Positions 36,204 to 44,353 of a stretch of 64,000 bases of DNA are shown in pieces. A program made the position numbers and the translations under genes. The stretch is from Salirhabdus salicampi (GTDB lineage: Bacteria; Bacillota; Bacilli; Bacillales; Alkalibacillaceae), in NCBI RefSeq assembly GCF_024259515.1, contig NZ_JANBWE010000001.1:124001-188000 (forward strand), in the 5' to 3' direction. The notes beneath the pieces were generated by a model. It searched no databases and was not told the origin of the DNA. It saw only the letters and a list, made by a program, of their open reading frames with translations. Within the stretch, counting starts at the first letter, position 1. Every line of letters begins with the position of its first letter.

Positions 36204-36408
36204 ATGGTATGGTGCACCTGGGTGCTGTGGCCCACAATTTGCATTGTTACTAGATATGCCACAAAATAATGATAGAGTTGACAATATAAATGGTATTGCA
36301 GTGGCTATGGATTCTGCCATAGAGTCTACAGGTGAACTTACCCTTGATAAAGAAGAAACAGATAAAGCTTCTGGTTTAGTATTACTTGGAACATGTAGCT
36401 ATTGTTAA
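36204..36408 (+). pseudogene. Small Cys-rich protein frame, probably frameshifted near its start
   Basis: From the ATG at 36256 a 50-codon frame reads MPQNNDRVDNINGIAVAMDS, then AIESTGELTLDKEETDKASG and ends LVLLGTCSYC. The same frame is open upstream as WYGAPGCCGPQFALLLD, before which a good SD (GAAGGTG) and an ATG at 36204 lie one frame off. So a gene of about 68 codons with a one-base error near codon 2-4 is likely. Small acidic leader-like sequence ending in a Cys-rich tail recalls peptide precursors, but I recognise no family and no modifying enzymes are next to it. Confidence 0.4.
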
Positions 36409-36635
36409 TGGTGGTAATTCATCTTGAACAGATAATGCTTTTTGTTATTCAGATTAGACATCCTTTTTTACAATAGGATGAAACTTTAAGGAAGCAATAA
36501 TACAGACCAGTGTTATGAATTTTTCAATTATATAAAGGGAATTACGTTTAAAGTGTTGAAAGAAAAAAGATACTTAATTTATGGTATCTACACATACTTA
36601 CATATAGTAGGATTGTAAAGCAGAGGGGGAGACAT

Positions 36636-37484
36636 ATGAATTTTCATCGTCATCCAGTTACATATGTTGATCAAGTTCACGTAAAGGTTCAAGATTTAGA
36701 TCGTTCGGTAGGTTTTTATGAAAAAGTAATCGGGTTTAAGGTATTGGATAAAACAGAACGTAAAGCTAGTTTAACTGTGGATGGAAAGACTGCTCTATTA
36801 ACAATCGAGCAACCAAAAAACGTTACACCTAAACAAGGAAGAACTACAGGACTTTATCATTTTGCCCTCCTATTACCGAATCGTTCTGATTTAGCAAATG
36901 TTGTTCAGTACTTTGCTCAGATAGGTATACAATTCGGATCCTCTGACCATTTAGTAAGTGAAGCAATTTATTTATCAGACCCAGATGGAAATGGAATTGA
37001 AATGTATGTGGATCGCAATCCTTCTGTATGGAATTGGCAAAATGGTGAAGTTGAAATGGCAGTAGATCCTTTGAATTTCCAAGCTTTATTGTCTGAACGA
37101 ACTCAACAGCAATGGGTTGGTTTACCCCAGGAGACCGTTATGGGGCATATTCATTTGCATGTTGCTGAATTACGTAAAACAGAAGAATTTTACACAAAGG
37201 GATTAGGGTTTGAAGTTGTTTGCCGATTTGGGTCCCAGGCTCTATTTATAGCAGATAGTAAATACCATCATCATCTTGGTTTAAATACGTGGGCTGGTGT
37301 CGGTGCACCTCCCACTCCTCCAAATAGTGCAGGATTGGAATCATTTACATTGAAGTTACCGAGTGAGGAAAAAAGACGTGAAATTATTTTACAGCTGAAA
37401 GACCTTGGTGCATCTGTTGAAGGAGAAAAAGATTCCTACATCACAGTAGATCCTTCCGGAAACCGTATTAATCTAGCTGTTTAA
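36636..37484 (+). CDS. VOC-family catechol 2,3-dioxygenase-like protein (second paralogue)
   Basis: The 282-residue protein is collinear with the one at 21681 over its whole length: MNFHRHPVTYVDQVHVKVQD, SDHLVSEAIYLSDPDGNGIE, MGHIHLHVAELRKTEEFYTK and GLESFTLKLPSEEKR. Two VOC modules are present. GGGGGAG precedes the ATG. Unlike the first copy it has no adjacent regulator. Both could be extradiol dioxygenases of CatE type; different substrates or regulation would explain keeping both. Confidence 0.85.
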   Translation: MNFHRHPVTYVDQVHVKVQDLDRSVGFYEKVIGFKVLDKTERKASLTVDGKTALLTIEQPKNVTPKQGRTTGLYHFALLLPNRSDLANVVQYFAQIGIQFGSSDHLVSEAIYLSDPDGNGIEMYVDRNPSVWNWQNGEVEMAVDPLNFQALLSERTQQQWVGLPQETVMGHIHLHVAELRKTEEFYTKGLGFEVVCRFGSQALFIADSKYHHHLGLNTWAGVGAPPTPPNSAGLESFTLKLPSEEKRREIILQLKDLGASVEGEKDSYITVDPSGNRINLAV

Positions 37485-37632
37485 CGCGAACGTTTGTTGA
37501 TTAAGTATGAAGAGTGACTATAAAGGGAGTTTGAATATCACAGGTGGAAATTTCTGATCTGCACCTTAAAGCCTCTGCCTTAGTAAATTCCTTATCACCA
37601 TAAAACAACCTACAAGGGTGGAATTACACTTT

Positions 37633-38217
37633 ATGAAATTTCAACAGATTAAGAAATTTTTGATTAAAGAAATTCGCATTATACCACTTTTACTTTTCGG
37701 GATCATAACCCTAGTAGCTTGTGTCCCGCAAACAGAAAAGGAAAATCCTACTCCTGAGGATAAAAACGAATTAACGGAAGAGCTGAAAAACGTTGAGGAA
37801 GTTAAGACTTTATCAGGTGAGTTTATTCCGCCAAATTTCCGAATTGAAACATTTCATTCATATTTTGATGAAAATATAAATTCTTTCGAGTTAGAAATCG
37901 GCTACATGGTTAGTTTAGAATTGTATGAGCAATTGAAAGAAACAAATTATTATTTTAGTGTGGGATTCCCAGAGCAAGTTCAAAGTATTATTGATCAAGC
38001 ATCTACAGATGGATATGTGAAAGGTGCGGAAATGAAGAGTAGTGGAAGGCTTGATTACACGATTCGATTTACTGAAAAAATAGATAAGGTTCTAACAAAG
38101 GAAGAAATAAAGGTATTAACAAATGAAAAAAATAACTATGACTTATATATTGCTAATGATAAAAAGGAAACAGTCCATATTTTTAATGATATCAATCTCT
38201 TTATATTAAACAATTAA
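37633..38217 (+). CDS. Hypothetical lipoprotein
   Basis: This 194-residue protein has a lipoprotein signal (IRIIPLLLFGIITLVACVPQ; lipobox LVAC), a charged linker and an alpha/beta domain from about residue 55 (FIPPNFRIETFHSYFDENIN ... NDKKETVHIFNDINLFILNN). No family is recognised. The ATG at 37633 is chosen because it gives a proper signal peptide with GGGTGG upstream; a GTG at 37618 would add five residues. It stands alone between remnants. Confidence 0.7.
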   Translation: MKFQQIKKFLIKEIRIIPLLLFGIITLVACVPQTEKENPTPEDKNELTEELKNVEEVKTLSGEFIPPNFRIETFHSYFDENINSFELEIGYMVSLELYEQLKETNYYFSVGFPEQVQSIIDQASTDGYVKGAEMKSSGRLDYTIRFTEKIDKVLTKEEIKVLTNEKNNYDLYIANDKKETVHIFNDINLFILNN

Positions 38218-38454
38218 AGCAGTCGAACTGTGGATCGTTTTTACTAATAGCAGTTGTTGGTTGAATACAAGCTTGATGTGTATTGGAAAAGTCAATACGT
38301 TTTGTTTCACGATTCACGAAAAGGATCATTCCATTGAGTACATTACAAGATATCGAATAAAATATAATCTTACACGTACCTATTTGTAATTCGTGAAAGA
38401 ATGGAAAGGGTGGAAAATAATCATTGATAAACGCCTTCATAAGAATGTAGAAGA
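38218..38454. other. Gap without a supported gene
   Basis: A minus-strand open frame (38201-38440) exists but has no SD and overlaps the preceding gene; I do not accept it. Nothing else is evident here apart from AT-rich sequence. Confidence 0.4.
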
Positions 38455-38675
38455 ATAACTTTACAAAGGATAAGAAAACTGCCTAAATCTAGGCAGAGAG
38501 TCTTAAAAGGTAAACATTCTGAATTAATTCTTATTGTTGACTGTGAGAACATAAACGCTGAGTTAGTAGAAAATATTTTATGGAGTCATTATGCACTAGG
38601 AGTTGCAAAGGTAAAGTAAAGCTTGTCCTATATGATGCATGTAACCGTAATTGCATAGGAACATTTAAAACATGA
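38455..38675 (+). pseudogene. NYN/PIN-like nuclease domain fragment
   Basis: One frame reads LKGKHSELILIVDCENINAE then LVENILWSHYALG and stops at 38617-38619; the neighbouring frame continues KGKVKLVLYDACNRNCIGTF to TGA at 38673-38675. The VDxENI start is typical of NYN-type nucleases. There is no start codon with SD, the frame is shifted once and the C-terminal part is missing. A small hairpin CTGCCT/AGGCAG at 38479-38496 lies inside it. Confidence 0.5.
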
Positions 38676-38779
38676 ATATAGCCAGTTTTTTGATTTGGAG
38701 TGTCCTTAGGCTTGAAACTTTATTTGGCTTATTTTGAATTATAATCATATCGTTCCACGATTGATAATGGATAGTGACC

Positions 38780-38811
38780 CAAAAACACCCTTCTGTTTAT
38801 ACAGAAGGGAT
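38780..38811 (-). terminator. Terminator of the DUF4317 gene
   Basis: CCCTTCTGT and ACAGAAGGG form a nine-base stem with a four-base loop; on the minus strand TGTTTTT follows. Confidence 0.8.
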
Positions 38812-38828
38812 ATTTGATTATATAATAT

Positions 38829-39998
38829 TTACTTACCAAAGCTTTCTGGAAGCATGGTGAATCCTTCGATAACCGTATCTTCTTCAACCTCAATTAGTAT
38901 GCAGCGCTTTCCTTGAAAATCAACCTGTTTTACGTATTTTAAATCTTGTGGACTAACGGAGATGTTCGCTACTTTTGTTTTGATTTTGATCGATTTTGAT
39001 TTATACTTTGGAACGATATTGCTTGCTTTTAATTCATATTTCTCATCGTCGACGACTCTTTGGAATGCAGTTTCGACTTTTTCACTATTTACTTCTTCAA
39101 CACCACTCACTTTTAAGACATGTTCAACGTCTTTATAGTCTAATTTCGGCGTTTCATCATCTTCGTTATCCTCGATAACACGGTTAATTTCATCATATAC
39201 ATTTGCGAGGGTTGAAGTGTTTAATTGATCACCGGTAACGTCTTTAACGATTTCTTCAAAAACTACTTTGTCCTCTTTAGCGGTTAATATCTCTTCACCA
39301 TTTAATACTTCTTCGATGAAATGATAATCGAGTTCATTTGCTTTCCTGGCTGAATATAAAATGTGATTCACATCTGAAGCATTGTCGGTGACGCAAGGGA
39401 ATAGAAAGCCACCCACTGGATTGTTAAGGTTAATAACTGGATCAACAATGACATTGTATTTGAATTCTTTCTCAACGTAGTCAAATAATAGTTCCTTTTT
39501 TGGATCTTGGGTTGTATTCATACTACATAAAATGAAGGAGTGGGAGTAAACCGCATCTCGTTCATTATCTTCAGACTCATCATGTTTCCGTTTCATCGGT
39601 TTTAAATATTCACCACGAATAAATGTGACAACCATATCCATTTCATATTGTTTATCTTTCAACATCTTCTCGACAATAAGAAGCATCTGTTCTTTCCAAT
39701 CGTCTACATTATCGCTTAGTAATCCCTTGTGTAAAATAAGTTGGCTACTATTTTCAGCATTACGCTGAAATTTTAATTCAAATAGTTTTTCGTCAAGCTG
39801 ACCAGTTAAAACTTTTTTAAAGTTTGTCATAAATAATTCTTGCTGATCTTGATCTAACATTTCAAATGGTTGGCTTTGATGATGATAAATTTCGCTCGTT
39901 TCTTTCATAATATAGACGTTAAAAATTTCACTTATTGATAATAAGTCATTATCTAATTTAAATTGCTTTCGTATGTTGGCTATATCTTTTTTATTCAT
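38829..39998 (-). CDS. DUF4317 domain-containing protein
   Basis: The 389-residue soluble protein fits DUF4317 along its whole length, beginning MNKKDIANIRKQFKLDNDLL and SISEIFNVYIMKETSEIYHH. It is rich in acidic residues and has no signal peptide or membrane helix. The family is widespread in Firmicutes without a known function. The gene is monocistronic with its own terminator. Confidence 0.85.
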   Translation of the reverse strand: MNKKDIANIRKQFKLDNDLLSISEIFNVYIMKETSEIYHHQSQPFEMLDQDQQELFMTNFKKVLTGQLDEKLFELKFQRNAENSSQLILHKGLLSDNVDDWKEQMLLIVEKMLKDKQYEMDMVVTFIRGEYLKPMKRKHDESEDNERDAVYSHSFILCSMNTTQDPKKELLFDYVEKEFKYNVIVDPVINLNNPVGGFLFPCVTDNASDVNHILYSARKANELDYHFIEEVLNGEEILTAKEDKVVFEEIVKDVTGDQLNTSTLANVYDEINRVIEDNEDDETPKLDYKDVEHVLKVSGVEEVNSEKVETAFQRVVDDEKYELKASNIVPKYKSKSIKIKTKVANISVSPQDLKYVKQVDFQGKRCILIEVEEDTVIEGFTMLPESFGK

Positions 39999-40277
39999 AT
40001 ATATTCCTCTCCTAGTCTATCTATTTATAAACTATAACACGTTAACCCAACCTCTAAACGTAAGCATATATGTTTTGCAATATAAGAGTAAAAATAAAAT
40101 TATACAATTGTAAATTATATACCGCAATACATTAGTGTAGGGAGAATTCTACTAATAGCAATGTAAGATTGATATAACAGGTTCACTTCTCGCAAATAGA
40201 GCAAACAGATTTATTTTGTTTCCTTATTCCTGAGTGGTTAAACGGAGGGGAAAGTATGGAATAATAACAATTAGAAA
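39999..40277. other. Intergenic region with no supported gene
   Basis: AT-rich upstream region of the DUF4317 gene. A strong SD (GGAGGGG) at about 40244 is followed by ATG GAA TAA only, which looks like the stump of a deleted gene. Confidence 0.4.
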
Positions 40278-40309
40278 GGATAAGAGCATCTCAAAGGTGT
40301 TCTTATCCT
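40278..40309 (-). terminator. Terminator-like hairpin after the HD-GYP gene
   Basis: GGATAAGAGCA and TGTTCTTATCC form an imperfect 11-base stem with a nine-base loop right after the stop codon; T-rich sequence follows on the minus strand. Confidence 0.6.
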
Positions 40310-40314
40310 CTCAT

Positions 40315-41253
40315 TTATTCCATCAATGTAAACCGTTGTTTTTCTTTGAAAAATGTATTCCCCTTTTCGATCAGGTCAATAAACGTATCAACTAAGTCTG
40401 AATCAAACTGTTTCCCTTTATTACTTATAAGCTCACTAAGTATGTCATCTATCTTTAGTTCGTCCCTATATATCCGCTGGGAAGACATAGCATCAAAGGC
40501 ATCTGCAATTGCAACAATACGGGCAGTCAACGGTATTTCCGTTCCTTTTAACCCTTTTGGATAGCCCTTTCCATCAAATCTTTCATGGTGGTACAAAATA
40601 ATATCTAAGACACCACTCTCATTGAAGCTGTCGATATGTTTAATCATTTCATAACCCAAAGTTGGATGGCGTTTTATAATTTCATATTCCTCTTTACTTA
40701 ACTTACCTGTTTTATTTAATACGTACTCAGGGATGCCAATTTTTCCGATATCATGAAGCAATCCGCCAATGTGTATAACTTTACAAAGCTCGTCAGTCAG
40801 TCTTAACTTTTTTGCTATTAGGACCGAGTATTGTGCTACATTCTTGGAATGGTTCATAGTGTATGGATCTCTGGAATCTAAAGCATTGGCAAGAGCATGT
40901 ATCAGTTTTATATTATCACGTTGAATTTGTTGAAAATGTTTCATTAAACCGACTGAAATAAACGTTATGAGGATATAAGTAAACAAAAGAGTGACAAAAG
41001 TTAGAATGCCTAACATAGGTTCAGGTATTAGAAAAAATCGACAAATGACAATTAAAAATGCTAACACGATAATAAGCCATACAGGACGGTCGTAAAAACC
41101 TAACCCTAAAAAGATTGAACCGAAAATATAGAGAATAAAAAGGTCTGATTTCGTTTCAGGTAGAAGGATGTTTATAATTAGGCTGAAAACCATCACAATA
41201 ATAAAGGCGTATCGAAAGTAACGGGGATGGTTAAGTAGGCGATTAAACTTCAT
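40315..41253 (-). CDS. Membrane HD-GYP-type phosphohydrolase
   Basis: This 312-residue protein has four N-terminal membrane helices (about residues 12-110) and a C-terminal HD-GYP domain (about 120-300). Visible motifs are GGLLHDIGKIGIPEYVL, YHHERFDGKGYPKGL and LTARIVAIADAFDAMSS, so the HD metal site and the GYP signature are both intact. HD-GYP enzymes hydrolyse c-di-GMP to pGpG or GMP. It may be the degrading counterpart of the PAS-GGDEF cyclase in this window, but no riboswitch precedes it. The membrane part differs from known sensor domains. Confidence 0.9.
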   Translation of the reverse strand: MKFNRLLNHPRYFRYAFIIVMVFSLIINILLPETKSDLFILYIFGSIFLGLGFYDRPVWLIIVLAFLIVICRFFLIPEPMLGILTFVTLLFTYILITFISVGLMKHFQQIQRDNIKLIHALANALDSRDPYTMNHSKNVAQYSVLIAKKLRLTDELCKVIHIGGLLHDIGKIGIPEYVLNKTGKLSKEEYEIIKRHPTLGYEMIKHIDSFNESGVLDIILYHHERFDGKGYPKGLKGTEIPLTARIVAIADAFDAMSSQRIYRDELKIDDILSELISNKGKQFDSDLVDTFIDLIEKGNTFFKEKQRFTLME

Positions 41254-41483
41254 AGTACCTCCGATTTGTTCTTAATAAACGTAATGTCGTTTTATAAAAT
41301 GTACTTTTTCCGTAATGGTAACGATTTATGCATCACCCTTCGCAGCTAAACCTATTTGTAACCCGACTCTTTTGTGACAAATTAGTTAAAGGTATACAAC
41401 TTCTTACATAAATTAATGAATCTATGTTTCAATTGAGTGTGAAAATTCTTTCTAATTTTTACCTAAACAAAGGAGAATAGATA

Positions 41484-42260
41484 ATGAAAAAGAAACATTT
41501 ATTATGGTTTCCTATTTATATACTGTTTCTTGTGTCATGTGGAACACAACAGGAATATGGACAGTCGGATGGAGGAAACAACGATCTCCCTGAGATGATA
41601 AAAGTGGAAATTCAAACGAGTCCCGATGAGGAACAAATACAACCTAATGAATCCTTTACATTAAGTGCTAAGGTCACACAAGGTGATGAAAGCGTCAATG
41701 ATGCTGATGAAGTGCTCTTTGAATTTTGGCAAGAGGGGGATCCTGACGAAAAGCATGAAATGACACAGGGAGAGTTTCAAGCTGATGGTGTCTATTCGAT
41801 AGAGAAGACGGTTCAGGAGGCAGGTGTATATAATGTCATTGCACATGTTACAGCCAGGGATATGCACAATATGCCCCAAAAACAATTCATAATCGGTGAT
41901 GTTGAAGGATCTAAACACATTGACGATGATGGGAACAAGGAACGTGCCCATGAAGAACACCTTCATCAAACTGAAGTGAAAATTGATATTATAGTTGATG
42001 GGGAAATAAAGCAGAATGAAGAAGTGATGCTTATTACTTATATAGAAAAGGACGATGGTCCCGTAACAGAAGCGAATGTTACATTTGAACTTTGGAAAGA
42101 AGGGGCAGAAAAGCATGATTACATCCCTGCCAAGGAAACACATGACGGAGAGTATAGCCTGAACCATACATTTGCTCATTCTGGTGAACATCACATAAAA
42201 ATTCATTTCGAAAAAGGAGATTTGCATGAACATAGCCAGGAGTCTGTTTTCGTAAAATAG
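41484..42260 (+). CDS. Lipoprotein with two YtkA/FixH-like domains
   Basis: The 258-residue lipoprotein has lipobox LVSC and two repeats of a YtkA-like beta-sandwich domain, about residues 35-125 and 155-255. The repeats share the pattern VEIQTSPDEEQIQPNESFTL / VKIDIIVDGEIKQNEEVMLI and FEFWQEGD / FELWKEGA, and each has His residues. A His/Glu-rich linker (ERAHEEHLHQTEV) lies between. Such domains often occur with copper or thiol-redox proteins outside the membrane; a redoxin lipoprotein gene follows 150 bases downstream. Confidence 0.85.
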   Translation: MKKKHLLWFPIYILFLVSCGTQQEYGQSDGGNNDLPEMIKVEIQTSPDEEQIQPNESFTLSAKVTQGDESVNDADEVLFEFWQEGDPDEKHEMTQGEFQADGVYSIEKTVQEAGVYNVIAHVTARDMHNMPQKQFIIGDVEGSKHIDDDGNKERAHEEHLHQTEVKIDIIVDGEIKQNEEVMLITYIEKDDGPVTEANVTFELWKEGAEKHDYIPAKETHDGEYSLNHTFAHSGEHHIKIHFEKGDLHEHSQESVFVK

Positions 42261-42409
42261 CTACGTAAGCTGCGATTGCTAATCTGCATTAAAGAGAAGC
42301 GAAAAGAATGATGGTGAGTTTATGAATAGCATTTAGTTTGTTCATCAACTAAAATGAGTTTAATGATTATCTAAATTGTAAAGGAATCGTAAGAAGAAAG
42401 GAGAGGCAG

Positions 42410-42922
42410 ATGAAGTCCAAAATTTTAATCTTAGTCCTTTTTTTAACCTTGATCATAACAGCTTGTGGTCAAAAAGCAACCATTGATGATCCTATAACCT
42501 TATTAAACCAGGATCAGGAAGAAGTAACGTTCCCTTTGGAAAAACCAACTTTATTCTTTTTTATCACGACTTATACGTGAGGACTTTGCCAAGAGCAACT
42601 AGTTCAGTTGCATGAAAATCTTAACATGTTTGAAGACATGGATATAGAGATGTATATCATTAGTAAGGATAAACCCGAAGAGCAATTACAACTTTATAAC
42701 GCACTGCAAGATAGATATGGCTACAGCTTACCTTTTGTTTCGGATCCTAATTTAAAGTTAATTGATGCAATGGGAATGAAAAATGATGAAGTTGCACATA
42801 GAGGGTACGGAATAATGGATCAAGAAGGAAATATTCTCTTTAACACGATCAATGATCATTGGGGAGAGCAAGTAGAAGCTACAGCTGAAAAGGTGAAAGA
42901 AGAATACGAGAAACTTAAATAA
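42410..42922 (+). CDS. Redoxin/TlpA-like lipoprotein with in-frame UGA (candidate selenoprotein)
   Basis: From the ATG at 42410 (AAGGAGAGG upstream) the frame codes a lipoprotein signal (LTLIITACGQ, lipobox ITAC) and then a thioredoxin-fold domain to TAA at 42920-42922. Codon 57 (42578-42580) is TGA, inside FFFITTYT-U-GLC, exactly where the first Cys of the CxxC redox motif is expected; the second Cys (Cys60) is present. The 113 codons after it are intact and family-like (YGYSLPFVSDPNLKLIDAMG, NDHWGEQVEATAEKV). A short hairpin follows the UGA. If UGA is read as selenocysteine the product has 170 residues and a UGLC active site. The alternative is a recent nonsense mutation of a Cys codon. Confidence 0.7.
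42578..42611 (+). promoter_or_regulatory. Candidate bacterial SECIS element after the UGA codon
   Basis: Behind the UGA at 42578-42580, GCAACT (42595-42600) pairs with AGTTGC (42606-42611) on a five-base loop AGTTC. The loop begins 21 bases after the UGA and has G as its second base. Both features match the loose bacterial SECIS consensus (G in the first two loop bases, loop about 16-37 bases from UGA). A six-base stem can arise by chance. Confidence 0.5.
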
Positions 42923-42955
42923 TTTCGAATATCATGTCACTAATTAAAGAATCTA

Positions 42956-42986
42956 AAAAGAAGCTGAAATATCAGCTTCTTTTATT
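42956..42986. terminator. Bidirectional terminator between redoxin and K+ channel genes
   Basis: AAGAAGCTGA and TCAGCTTCTT form a ten-base stem with a four-base loop, with A-run and T-run on the two sides. Confidence 0.8.
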
Positions 42987-42991
42987 TATCG

Positions 42992-44014
42992 TCAGCTTAC
43001 TATTTTCTGATATGTTTCTTTATTACATATGACAAACAGTTCAGCATCGTGTGGAATTGGTTCTCCTAATTTGGTTAAAATGTTAAAATCGCTTCGATCT
43101 GAAATTAAGTTAGCCCCAACCTTTCTTAAAGCTTCAAATGCATCGTTATATGTCTTCCATTCACTTCGCCTCTTGATTTTCCATAAATCGATTCCACTTT
43201 TACTATTGAGCAGCTTCATAACTAACTTTCCTGCCCCGTTATGAACAGCTGATTTAGCCATAAGGTCAGACAGCGCCTCATCAGCTAAAATAAATTCATC
43301 AACATTCGCATGTTCAAATGTAGGGATGTGCTTTTCTTTTAAAATTTCTACGAGTGTATATATGTCCTGGTTCATTTCCTTTGCATAGCCTTCAATGGAG
43401 GATACGATAATTAACGATTTTCCGTCAGCTGCGACAGGGTCAATAACGTTATCCTCTGTGAAAATTAGGACAGCCTTAGCACCTAATACATTTGCCTTTT
43501 CTAAAATTTGTTTATCTGTCGGATCCCCTTGTATAAAGAAGAGTTTCTCCTGTTCAATAGGCTTTTTAGTAATTGAATCTATGAGGACAATTTTCGCATT
43601 ATCGTCTATTTCTAAAATTTCGTTCATTGTATGATGTGCTTTATTTGACCATCCGATGATGACATAATGGTCTCTCCCTTTATAACTCAATTTTCCTTCC
43701 TCCTTTAACCGCCGGTAAACCCCGAACCCTTCAACAATTTTGCCAATTACAATACCAATAAGTGCGATTCCAAAGAAGTATAGAAACAGCCCAAACATTT
43801 TTCCAATTGTCGTAGCCGGAACAAAGTCTCCGTAACCAGTCGTTGTTACAGTCGTCATTACATACCAAAAGCCAATAAAAGGTGACGGAAAGCTGTCGGG
43901 CTCTAACCAATGGATTATAAATGAGCTACTTATTAAAAAAATGACAGTAATGATGAATAAGGTTAATTTCCTGATTTTTACCATCGCACGCATTAACTCA
44001 AATATTATAAGCAT
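42992..44014 (-). CDS. Two-helix potassium channel with RCK (TrkA-N) domain
   Basis: The 340-residue protein has two membrane helices (about 14-32 and 70-95) around a pore loop with the K+ selectivity filter TTVTTTGYGDFVP, and a cytoplasmic RCK domain from about residue 115 (DHYVIIGWSNKAHHTMNEIL, IQGDPTDKQILEKANVLGAK). It resembles MthK and B. subtilis YugO. RCK domains bind nucleotides or Ca2+ and gate the pore. A GGAGG lies before the ATG. Confidence 0.92.
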   Translation of the reverse strand: MLIIFELMRAMVKIRKLTLFIITVIFLISSSFIIHWLEPDSFPSPFIGFWYVMTTVTTTGYGDFVPATTIGKMFGLFLYFFGIALIGIVIGKIVEGFGVYRRLKEEGKLSYKGRDHYVIIGWSNKAHHTMNEILEIDDNAKIVLIDSITKKPIEQEKLFFIQGDPTDKQILEKANVLGAKAVLIFTEDNVIDPVAADGKSLIIVSSIEGYAKEMNQDIYTLVEILKEKHIPTFEHANVDEFILADEALSDLMAKSAVHNGAGKLVMKLLNSKSGIDLWKIKRRSEWKTYNDAFEALRKVGANLISDRSDFNILTKLGEPIPHDAELFVICNKETYQKIVS

Positions 44015-44353
44015 GTGTGAAATCCTCCCTTCCTATTATATTATTCCCATTTGTATCAACTTTTAATATGATAGTAGGAGGATTATGCTATATATCCGTT
44101 GCATCAGTTTTTTACGTTTTTGTACTAGATTACATGGGAATTTTATTGAAGCCAATATAAAGGCCGAAAAAAGGTCGGTTATCATAAGAAGGAATTCCTT
44201 CATAAATCATTTACAACTAGAATATTTAGCCTTCTTTACTGTAGAAATTAATCTTTAACGGAAATAAGTAGTGAAGAAGGTACATGACATGTTTTTCTCG
44301 AATAATAAGTATTAGACATTAGTGAAATAAGAGAGAGGTAGAGGTGAAGAGCA
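44015..44353. other. Divergent intergenic region
   Basis: There is no coding frame. The palindrome GAAGGAATTCCTTC near 44190-44203 and a small GGCCGA/TCGGTT hairpin just before it are the only structures. It must hold the promoters of the K+ channel gene and of the aldo/keto reductase gene. Confidence 0.4.

Larger units (their letters stand above)
35805..36635. other. Long gap with remnants, a terminator and one small frame
   Basis: There is no full-length gene. A minus-strand frame near 35935-36015 (NVVLGKSFGSSDGRSLGEVN) has protein-like composition and may be the tail of a lost gene. The terminator at 36137 and the small Cys-ended frame at 36204-36408 are listed separately. The last 200 bases are the AT-rich leader of the VOC gene. 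The earlier gap 35298-35666 holds the long hairpin and another protein-like snippet (DILEQFFREGEVQLVKKS). Confidence 0.4.

Noticed and set aside
36029-36262. Overlapping open frames on both strands
   Set aside because: They run through the orphan terminator and the small Cys-rich frame, with no SD and low coding character.
38201-38440. 79-codon minus-strand frame
   Set aside because: No SD, overlap with the end of the lipoprotein gene and no family resemblance; treated as chance.
40315-41483. Third c-di-GMP riboswitch before the HD-GYP gene
   Set aside because: The region upstream of the gene on the minus strand lacks the GGGACGCAAAGC block and the closing motif.
44186-44205. Palindrome GAAGGAATTCCTTC as an operator
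   Set aside because: A single short palindrome in AT-rich DNA with no known regulator match; not enough to call a site.
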